Shown here in pieces: positions 44,601 to 56,600 of a stretch of 64,000 nucleotides of DNA. The notes under the pieces are model-generated. The model saw only the letters and a list, made by a program, of their open reading frames with translations, searched no databases and was not told where the DNA came from. Location: assembly GCA_964017235.1 (NCBI GenBank), contig OZ024927.1, positions 24,261,160 through 24,325,159 of the forward strand, in the 5' to 3' direction. A program made the translations under genes and the position numbers. The DNA comes from Sabellastarte sp. h YS-2021. Lineage: Eukaryota > Annelida > Polychaeta > Sabellida > Sabellidae. Numbering within the stretch: position 1 is the first letter of the stretch; the number at the start of each line of letters is the position of its first letter.

Positions 44601-47600
44601 TTTTGTCTCCACCAATGAGAATGCAGTATTTCAGGAAACAGTATACAAACACTATACAAAGCGGCAATCAACTGCTTTTGGTATACATTTAGTACCTCAA
44701 GAGGGCCAGGAGTGTTCACTGGACATCAGCCTCTGATGAGACCTAATCACTTGGTCGAAAGGTATAAATACAAAATATTCATTACCTCAGGCATTATTTT
44801 GAGACAATTCAATACCAGTTGTTAGACAAATTAAAGGCACATATTCACAAATTACTGACAGCCCTTATTTGTACTTTACTAATAGGTACCAAAACTATGT
44901 CAGCATCAGAAAGTTGAGCCACAGCAGTTGCCTCCAAAAGCACTGCCATTAAATTAATGACTTTGTAGAACAATGAGAAATTCTTCTTCACCACTACTTT
45001 AAAAGAGGGTGTCCAAGTAAGCAATTGCTCACCCATTTTAGGAAGGTTTATGAGAAAAAAAAATTACAACTCCTTACAGAAGGTAAACAGGACAATACTG
45101 ATGAGTAAAGTTCAACATTCATCACTCAATACCACCCACTAAAGCCAATCTTAAGGAATATTATAAACACACACTGGACCATTATTGAATATAAAGATAT
45201 TATTCCAGTCTCATCTATTGGACTACCTGTTCCAGCTCAGTGGTGTATAGATCAGTCAAAGCAGTCCAGAAAGAAAGAGAAAGTTTCTGGATATGGAAAA
45301 AGAAAACCATGCAAAACTTTGGAATCAACCAAATGCTGTGAGCTAACCCCACCCTCCTCTCTGGTGTCTGGAGGAACTGCTCCTTTTTCTTTAATGTAGA
45401 AATATTACAGAAAAAAGTGTAATCAGGCATTTTGCAAAATGCCTAAAAATTTCAGTCACTTCACAAAATCCCTAATTCACTGATTCTCTGGTGACTGGAG
45501 GAACTGCTCTTTTTTCCTTATTGTCATATTACAGACAAAAGTGTGATCAGGCATTTTGCGAAATGGCCAAAAATTTCAGTCATTTCACAAAATCCCTCAT
45601 TCACTGATACAACTTATGTATTAAAGATGGCCGAGTTTTAGGCATTACATGAAATGCCTGAAAATTTTAGGCAGTACATGAAATGCCCGGAAATTTTAGG
45701 CATTTCATGAAATTAAAACAGATTCAACAGTCAATAGTACATTATATTAGTGTTTTTTATGAATTAATTAATATTCATTACTAGCTCTCATTGACCATTG
45801 ACAACTGACAGTGACAATTTACAAAATCAACTTGTCAAAACACTCTGTAAAAGTGTATCAATCTCTTTTATTGGGCTACATTGCTACCTATATGGAATAC
45901 AAGCAGTCTGAAATGACCAAATGTTTAAGCACATTGGTTCAGTACTATTAGAGTTTATACACTGGAGATTCTGGCATTTTATTGCCCAAGACACCTGTGT
46001 GTCTTTCATGACATCTACTTTAAATAACTATAAGCATCAAATCACATTTTCATGTAAATTTGCACCTTTTGTATTTTTAAGTATGAAATTCTTGCATCAA
46101 TGAATAACAATAGTGTACTTTGTTGAGTATAAAATATTTTAATGTACTTTGGTCGAATTGTATGCAAGAAATAACCAAATTAAAGACTATCGTTGAAGGT
46201 CTTTGAAAATTTTACAACCCAAGCCAAAAGAAAAAAGACTTGACAATTTACTAATAATGATAAACATATCATAAATATATTTATCTATGACAGTAGTTGA
46301 AATCTCCAACAATACTTAATACTTTAGAGATATTTGGTTCTGTCCCGGAATTAAAAAGGAATACAAATGAAACAATATTATTTGGATAAGTAAAAAAAAA
46401 TTCAAATGAAAAATTAATTAGTCAAAAATTTTAGTGGAATGAAACAGAATCAACCTATTAGGATTAAAATTTTCAATCAAGCATTGGAAAAAAGACTTCT
46501 CACAGCCCTTGGTAAAATTACAGTTGTTAAAACATTTTTATTATCAAAACTTAATGACATGTTCTTAAGTTTACCTGACATATCTTATTTAAAAGACTTA
46601 AATGAAATGTTCTTCTGATTCATGGTCAAACAAACCTGACAAAATAAGTCGTAGAATATTAACATTAGACTATAAAATAGGTGGAATTAAAATGGTAGAT
46701 TTAGAAATTTTTATAACAGCCCTCAAAGTTATTTGGTTAAGACGTGTGTATAGAAACAATTCGCCATGGGTAGCAATATTTCAATCATTAATTGTGAAAG
46801 ATACAGCCAAATTAAAAAAAACACCAGGTTCTGTCTTTGCCATTAAACAAACAGATTGTATGAGAAACACATTTTGGATTGCAGTACTAGAGGCTTGGGA
46901 TAAATTATTTTCAAAACGTATTTTGACAACTAATAAGTTTTTAAATATTTGTAAAATAAATGACAATCTTTGTTACGTTTGTAATTTATTTTGGCTGTGT
47001 CCTGTGACAAATAATTTCTTGAAGGAAGTTACTGTTGTTTTGAAACCATACATTGATCTCAGTGGATTACTTTGCACAACTACAGTACTCCTAGGTATCA
47101 GATCAAAAGAAAATTCTAGAATTTTGAATCACCTAATCAACTTGATAAAGAACTATATATACTTAATAAAATGTGTTGGTCAAATTCTGTCAATTTCGGG
47201 TGTAATTGAGAAGATAAGGAGCACATACAAAGTAGAAAAAAATATTGTTATACAATTTCAAAAGAATAAGGAAGTCATGGAGAGTAAATGGAACCTTTTG
47301 ATACCTTTACTAGATTATTAATATAGTTGGATGAAGTTAAAGTAATAACAAACAATTTTCATAATGCAGCACTAGCCTGTAGATGTTTGGTACAATGTTT
47401 TGTCTTTGTAACGAAAGTTTTGTACACTCAGTGCCCCCCTCCCCTAGTTCAATTTTATATGTGTGTGTGTATGAAAAAATGCAGTTTTTCAATGGAAAGT
47501 AATTAGTTACTATACACAGCTAACAGTATTTAAAATATTAATGTAACATTAGAAAATTTAGAAAATAATTTTGTACGTAAAGTGTAGTAAAATTAGGTAA

Positions 47601-50600
47601 TCCTTTATGTATGTAACCCTGTTTGAACCTAATACCGGTGTTCCGGTGTAAAATCATACTGTGTTATGATTGAAATTGTTAAAACATACCCCTGATAGGG
47701 GGTTTTGCCACCCTCGCCCCCCAGGGATGCCTTTGATGTCAACATGTAAAAAAGGGTGAATAAAATGCATTAAGACTGAAAAAAAAATTATTTTCAAAAC
47801 ATACATACACCATCAAATGTGGAACAAATTGTGGTTTAATGCCAAATTATCATATGAATTGTATTTTCTCACATGTTATAAAAAGGGCATTACAACACTT
47901 TCTTATGTATTAGATTTAAATGGTAATGCCCCTGTCCCACCAAAGTATTAATCCCTGGTTGGTCCTGGGACCCTTAATCCTTGAGAGTCTGTGAAAAAAA
48001 ACATGAATAATGGGTGGGGCAATGGAATCGGGATCCAGTTCTGCGATTGGTCTCAGGAAGCCTCAGACCTAATCAGACAACTCACGATCGTTCCCCGACT
48101 AAGAGGTGATTAAGCCACGATTGTGACACGATTCCACACGGATCCTGTCTGGGAGATACTCACTGGGTTTCAGACTGGTCTGAGACCTCCTCAGACTTCC
48201 TGGGACTAATAACAGATTTCTTCAGACAACTAGGGCTGATTTTATTTTTTTCTTTTCCATTGTGGGTCAGGGATAGATCTGGGATTAGGTACAGACCTCC
48301 TGGAACTAAAACCAAGCTGACCTTCCGTAAACAGTTCCAGAAAGTCTGAGACAACATAAGATTGTGTAAATTTGGGTCTGAGGAGGTCTCAGGAAGTCTG
48401 AGACTGGAATAATTGTGGGTAGGGGCAACAGTGGATCGGTTACAGTTGTAAAAAATATCAAACATGTTTGATTTTTAAAACGACCCAACAGATCCAAACA
48501 GACTCAACCAGACTGTCTGGGACATTTTTTGGAAACAGATCCCCCAAATTCCTTAATCGGGAGCCTTAATCAAGTGGTGGAACAAGGGTCTTACTTTCTA
48601 ACATTTTAAGATTTGAAACAAAAACATTTATTCAGGACACTTGTTACTAAATGCATAAAAAACTATTAATGTTAACATATCAAACATTGTGGGCCCTATT
48701 ATGCCAATAAGTATTCAGATCTTGAATAAATGTACAAAAGGTGCAAGAGGATATAACACACTGCTAAAACAAGCGGAGTGTAATGATCACATTAGTCGAT
48801 TGATAGAGAAACATGGAATAACATTTTCAATATTTGTTTCAAGAACATTACCAATAACGATCTAACATGGTTTCAAATGAAAATTCTGTACAGAACATTG
48901 GCTACGAAAACCTACCTTTTTAAACTGGGAATAAAACAGGACAATCTGTGTGAGAGATGCAAGGAAGAAGAAACTTTATTGCTTATGTTTGCAGAATGTA
49001 ATATAGAAGAGCACTTTTGGCACAAAATTGAAAATTTAATATTAGAGAAGACTGGCATAAGCATTAAATTCACAAGTTTCAATATAATTTTGGGGTATTT
49101 ATTAACAGACCAAAATAGAACTATAAATGCACTGATCCTCGTAACAAAGAAATATATATGTGATTCTGTTTTATCAAAAAGTGCCCTAAATTTTCATATT
49201 TTAAAGCATCGGCTTGAAGAAGTATTTACAAATGAAAGCCTGTTAAGTAAGTTGAATAATACAGAAAATATCTTTAATAAAAAATGGGGAAAATTTAAAA
49301 GATTTCTTTAGTTAATTACATAGCCATTTTTGGAATATTTAGATCTATTTGAATTTTTTTGGTTGTAAGACCTCTTAGATTAATGTTTTGTAGAACTTAC
49401 CATAGCAGTGCCCACCCAAACAAAATAAAATACATACTTTGCGGGCACTTTTTTTATTAATACATTAACATAGCATATATCAATAATAAAAGCTACTAAA
49501 AACATTTACAGTTCCAATATTTATATAGATAATAATATGTATAAGAGTCCATAGTCCATTTCAATACATATGCATGTCTTAGTTTAAGAGTCCATTATAT
49601 ACAAATCATCATGACACAGTTTAATATTACATGCAATAGAGTTATGATTTAAGTCCATAAAATTAATTCTACACAATAATTACAATTACAGTTACCATAA
49701 AACAGCCTTAAGGTGAACTTAAACTAGGGCAGTCAAGGCAATGTGTGTATGATAAGTAAGCCACAAGAACCTAAAAATGAAAGTCAAATTTTAAAACCTA
49801 AGCAAGATTGGAGGACTGCAACCTAGTGAAAGGTCACCAAAAGGTACAAAATTCAAATAAGCAATATAACAGAGACCCTCAAGCCCAACTTTAGGGTAGT
49901 TAAACATTTATGGCATCATACATGGCCCTGGCTACATTTTCTCCTGATCTGTGATCTGACGGGATGTATAGCCACACACAGTCCGAAGACCATGTACCAT
50001 GACGCATAATCTCCTGTACTGGAGCATGACCCTTGTATGCGAAGGTTGCACCCGAACGAATGTGTGAAATGTGAAAAAACCCGGATGAAGACCTAGGATC
50101 ACATTTATGCTTTTCAAATAGTTTCTGACTCTTGTATCTGTCATGGGAGACCAACCTAATAAAGTTTTATTTTGGAACAACGATGTCATGTCGGAAAATG
50201 CGTACAATTTTGACAATGCCTCGAGAGCTGCATGAGGACAAATCGCATTCTTTAACCACGGCATGGTGATAATTTGCATTTTATTTCTGTCTTTTAATGT
50301 CTTGGACCACTTAATAAGTACCTTGACGTAACGTTTGAGGAAAAATATATCTGCACCCGTTAAATGTCTTGTGGGATCAAAAGTGCTAAGGGAGTGAGGT
50401 GCTAAGTTCGACAAACGCATGAAACCAAAGAATCCAAGACCATTGCCTTAAAGACTTGACCCATATGCAGGTCATGACACTGTTGACATTGTTATGCAAC
50501 ATTGGAAGATCAATTATGTTGTGTTTGCTAAGCGACAAAGCCCTGTTGATTTTCTTGGATTTTACAAAATACTTTAATGTAGGATGATCCAGAATATGAA

Positions 50601-53600
50601 ATGGTAGATTGTAGATGATAAAGCTAGCTTTGAGAGCAGACAAATGATTGGAGATCATACACACAGAACATTTGTTGTAAGCTAAACACTCAACATATGA
50701 TAATATCACATGTAAATCAATAGAGTTTATTGACAATTTCATGACCATACAAAAAGCTAAAATTGACTTGAACATTGACATGTAAGCAGGTTTGATATTG
50801 GGTCTGAAGGCTTGTTTGATTCTGTAGGAACCTCTCGAGGCCAGTGGGATGATGGCTTCATAATCTGAAATCAAAGTATAGATATCTGAGTGTCATGTTT
50901 TTTTTTTCAAAAGTACTATACTATACAACAGATACTATACAACAATACTTGAAGTAACACTTTACAATAATAGAAATAAATAACATTATGCAGAAATGTC
51001 GCACCAATTTAACTTGTACGCCATTTGTGTAACACTGCAGTAACCATCAGCTGCACAATGATTATGATTTATGTAATGCAACAATGTTAATTTATAACTC
51101 TATATCTAATTCCAGCATTGACACAGACACATTAAACCTCATTATCGCATTTTACTAATACCCTGTGTCTAGTCCATTGGCTAGCAAATAACCTCATGGA
51201 CAACAGGATGTTAATCATCTCAAGGTCCCACCTCTGAGGCCGGGGTTTGGTTCCTGGCACAGCCTCAAGTGGGAAAGCTGGTAGTGGCTTGCAATTGGTC
51301 GGCAGTTTACAGTACAGAACCTTGATTAACTGTATGTACTGGTTTCCTCTGCCCTTCCAACTACCCGTCGTGATATGACCTGTACCGTGTTGCAAGCAAC
51401 GTAAAACCCCAAATAAATAAATAATCATCTCAAGGTGCACGATTGTGCAATTTCTGAAACCACATTCTATGGGGAGATGGTATACCCAGTTGCTCCACCT
51501 ACCTCCCAAACCTGTCAGACATGCATCTAATTCCAATGTATGGCAAGAACTTTTGAAACCACCTTAGGTCACGACGAAAATCAGAGGTGAGAGTGATTTT
51601 ATTGTCATCATGACTAGCCCTGAGTAGATCTAACAATTTGGTTTAGAAAAAACGTGCTTGCACACACTCTTGTGGACATATAGCAGAAGTCCTAGTAAGG
51701 ATTGTAATTGATGCTTTGTACATGTGCGTTTATTGTGCCAGTCCTGTACCGCATTCAGAATCTGTGTTAATTTGTCATCAGGAAGGGAAATCATTCTCTG
51801 TGCCCATCAAGATGCCGAGACAGACCACTCGAATACTAGGCTCAACCAAGTTTCTATGACTGATGTCCAAACCAAGCTCATGCATAAGTTGATGCAAACA
51901 ATCAAAAGATTGAAACGCGATGCTTGGCAATGCAACTCCAATGTAGTCATCAATATAATCAATGCTTTTAAAGCCTCTGGCATGCATAACGCTGGAAAAT
52001 TTGACTTCCGTGGCGCTTGCCAAACAGAAGACATATGTATACATAGACGCCATTCCAATTTAAGCCCAAAAGGTCGTAGTCAGGCAGATCAACCTTGACA
52101 TGGCATAATGCCCTGCTTATATCAACTTTGTATAACAAGGCACCTTTGCCCAAGAGTTTGAGTTCATCCGTGACATCATCAATGGTGGGAAATACAAGAT
52201 CAAATTCACTATCAAGATATGATGTTTTATCAATGCCTGCCCCTGGGTCAACTAATATCAATGATCACACAACGTCTATCAGAGTCTGGCTTATGACATC
52301 ACAAAGGGTGAAGTATGCCCACCAGCAATTGGGTTTCTATCAAAGGGACCCATTAAAGCACCAAATTTGGACTCTTCTGCTATATAAGCGTCAATGTCTC
52401 TCGGAAACTGAGTTGCAGATTTATGGTTTTCACCTTCTTGACGCAAAGGACAATTCCGATTGAAATCTAATAGGAATCCATACTTGATTAATCCAACTAG
52501 CTGTTGATCCCAATAGTCAACCAATAAGTTTCTCCAACACTCTACATGGAGTTGTGACTGGAGAGGGACTCTGGCCTACATATAATTTGGAAGTCCAGTA
52601 TTTCTGACATTATAGTGCATTTGTATGGGGTTCATGGAATCAGTACATTGGTTCTTTACGCTAGGCAAGACTTGTTCATCCAATGGTATAAACCGGAATT
52701 TGAAATCCGTTTGAGCCAACCATTTCTTGTAAATATCTTAATTTTCATGATCAGAATGAACTCGATCTTTTGTGTGTGCACTCATGATGAAGAAAACAAA
52801 TTTATCTTCGACCCCCGCATACTGAGCATCATACAACAAATGAAACACGACATTGTTTCCCTGGTCTATTTGGTTGCGTTCTTTGTGCACAACAACGTTT
52901 GGGTCACCATTCGTGGGAATATATACTCTCGCCCCATTAGTTTTAATCGAGTTCACTTGAATTATTAGATGCCTCGTCAACTGGTGTCACATTTGGGTTT
53001 TCTCCAATTAATATGTGCGATCTCAGGTTCAGACTGTACCTTTGGTGCTGTTGTATCGCTTTTTGTACCAATAAATACACGAATATTCAGTTTTCACACA
53101 ACTGCTAGAAAATTTTTGTTTAGCCAATAATGCGTCAATTACTGCAGGTTTAAACATCACAGTTGTAAAACATATGAGTTCTGTACTTTATGGCTACATC
53201 AAGATTACTTTGACTTCTTGGAACTGAACTTTTCTCACTTTTTAACAATATTACGTTGGTTTACATCAGAGCTGCTCCATCCTAATGATGGACAGCTACT
53301 TGGTTGTATTTTGACCAGCTCTGTTTTTTTCTGCAAGCAGTCCTTCTCAGGATGGCTCATTTGTTTACCAAGCGATAGGCAATGTGCACAAATATGTTGG
53401 CATTACTTTCGTGTTCTCTAGAAAATTGACATGTTCCATTCTGATGAACTTTACAGAACCACGGACTAGATTTGGACTAATTCTTTTGGCAGGCAGGTTT
53501 GGAATTACTAACATGTTTCTTCTTATCCTATCAATTCTGTCCTGATTTTCCCATTCCAAAGACCCCCGTTCCATTTCACACAGTAAAACTGCGTGCACAG

Positions 53601-56600
53601 CTTATGCACCAGCCCAAGAAAAGTCTGCGGCATCTTGTATAAGATCACCCAGATATTGAATCATTATTTCCTTACATTTTTGTGTTTTTTCGTCTTAAAC
53701 ATTCCTGCAATGTTTGATAATTGATTGTAATTTAACCTTTGCCTGTTAGAAAAAAAATAGCCTGACGTGAACACCCATGTTTAATCCCCTTTGCGACTTA
53801 AATTTCTAATTTTGTTTACCTGGACTACTTGCAGCGTGCTCTAGCTCTCCAACTCCTTTATTGACCTTGACCTGAACTGCATCTGACCTCAATTTCACCA
53901 TGGTTGGGATCACACTTTCATCAGATGACGAGTCCGAGGACTCTTGTGAACTATACTTGACTTTTCTAGTAACATTGAAAAAAGAATGTCTCGGCCCAAC
54001 TTGCCCCCCCGGCCCGGTCCTGGTAGCCACCCTGTCTGCCACCTTCTCTTCAAACTGGTTCAATCATTGTGTCACATGCTGTAGTTGGTTCAGTATCTCT
54101 TTACTGCATCCGCTGTCTATCGTCCTTAGACTTGGAGGGCACTGCCCCCCCCCCCCTCCCGGCAGCATCTTGAGAAAGTTCATTTTCTTCACCGTCTGTG
54201 TTATTTTGTTCGAAATGGCTGCATTTTTGCCCAGTCGGCAGGTTATGCCTCACTTGACAAGTTTTGTGCAAATTTTTCTTCTTCTGAGGCATTTTTATCA
54301 ACGTTTAAGTTAATCAAGTTCAGTTAATTAATTAATACTCACTGAAACATACAGAGAGAAAACACATACTGGAGAGTGTACCATTCATCAAATTCAGGCT
54401 AGTCAAGAATTTATGACGATTGAAATATCACTACTGGCCAGCAGGTTGGCTTGCTAGTAAATAGGTTAGACTGTCCCTCTCGCATCCAAAAATAAAAGCC
54501 TGGGGCTGATTTCACAAAGGGACTTAAGTCGAGATTTAGACACTATAACGGAATGGTAAGTCCGTGGTCTTAGACTTAGTGGATTTTACAAAGCAGATAA
54601 GTCCATGAAATGGCTAAGTCAGTGGACTTAACTTTATGTCTGGTAGGTAGTGGGCTTAAATTTTGTAAAGAGGACTTAAATATGGCTGCCATAAACTTTT
54701 CTCCACTTCAAAATTTGAAATGACTGTAAATAAAGTATAATTATACAGAACACCTCACTAAAGTAGTCTTTGGGAAGTTAAAATGTTTTCTATTTCAGAA
54801 TGGCACTGAACCTTAGATAAAATGCATCAAATGAAGGATATATGTCACCAATGGTATATTTTAAATAGAAAAAAGGTCACATGACACACAAAACCACTGT
54901 GGTTATCTGAAGTTTAGACTTAGCTAAGTCACCCTTTGTGAAATCCATTTAAGTCCCAGACCTAGCTAAGACCAAAGTCTTAGAATTAAATCCGTGACTT
55001 AGACAAAAACTTCGCTCAGTCTAAGTCCCTTTGTGAAATCAGCCCCAGAGGTTGACAAGAAGACATGTCCAGTGCGCATATCCAATCTTCACCAACATTT
55101 GTTGTCTGAACAGTATTTGATTCTCCGTTATAGTGCACATAAAATTTGTTGCCTAAGTGACCATCTGTAAATATACATATTTACAAGTTAAAAGCCTAAA
55201 ATCTCTGATTAAAAACTAAAAACATCAAGCAAAGAATTCAAAATCATCATGTCCCGTTAGATTTCAGATTTAAACTGAGTCAAAGCTTGTGTTTATTTAT
55301 TTATATTCCACTGAAACCACAACAATATGGGGTTACTACATGGCAACAGAGAGGGAGGCAAAACTGCGTCCGTGACCTGTAACCCCAGTCTGACAAATAA
55401 GATTTGGAATTCTACCAAATTGTTTCAGCGTTGTTAGGGAGATGAACCCAACCTGGGGGCAATACCTCAACACATCAACACTAGTCTACTTTCCTGACCT
55501 GTGCCCTACACTGACATTCGGGGTACCTAAACACCCCATCTGATAAATTACATCGTTAATATGTTTATATATATAAAAGCATATATTTTTAATATATATA
55601 TATATATACATAGCCATGAATATTCTGATCCCAATGTCTACTAAACAAGTAAGTAATATTAATTTGAAGATATGAATTAACTTTACAAAGACAAAAACTG
55701 AGAGAGAAAGGACATTTTTTTGGTTAGTTTATTAATGCTACTGGAGAATAAAAATAAATAATATATATATTTTTTTTCTAACCTGCCAGTTGACTTTTAT
55801 GACTGTTTTATGACTTTTAAATATAACATATTTATCTATGACAGTAGCTGAAATCTCCAACAACAGGAATCCATACCCGGCCATTGGTGCACAGAATTCA
55901 GCAGCAAAGTTTTTTTTACGTAGAATCTGAGTACTGGGAATTAAAGGGGAACATTTTTTTTTGTTCCAGGATGAAAATCCTATTCAAATTCACTTGTATT
56001 GAAGGATGTCATGTATAGGTATCAGTAGCGGCAACAACATTAATACTACTTATAGTTGAAGACCACTACTGTAGTAATAGTAATAACAATAAGAAAAAAA
56101 AAAGAAATTTAAGGAATTGTTAAGAAGCTCTTATCTAAAACTAGGTGGCACTTGCCATGTATATTTTAGTATGTTTACTGTGTTATAATATATTGCAGGG
56201 GAATGGGTGATTCGAGGTGACATTTAACTATTTAACTTTCATGATTAAAGTATCGTTAGATGAGTTTATTACTTTGCAAAATTTTTGCAAAGTATATAAC
56301 TCATCCTGTTTGCTTGTTTGTAACTTTGTTTGGTTACAGCATAACTACTGACTACTGCACATATGGTTATGAAATTTTTAGGGAGTATCAGAACTGTTAA
56401 TATGAAAAACTGATTCAATTTTGATCAGGTCAATACCCTTGAGTCTGGAACAGACTGAGTAATACATTTTGTAAATTTGTAAAAATTTGGCAAAGTCTGC
56501 ACTGTGCTCGCCTCGGAGAGCTCTTGTTTTAAATTTTTCCCATATATTTATATGAATTATATTCTGAATGTGTTTCACTGCTTTTTATAAATTCAAACAT

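Larger units (their letters stand above)
49900..54301 (-). mobile_element. DIRS-like retrotransposon C, decayed, in GTPase intron 3
   Basis: Minus-strand order is gag N-terminus (54301-53806), gag C-terminus (53640-53300), RT (52524-51778), RNase H (51560-51132, split by a SINE) and recombinase (50874-49900). Many stops and frameshifts make it the oldest of the DIRS copies. It lies antisense to the host GTPase gene. Termini were not found. Confidence 0.8.
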
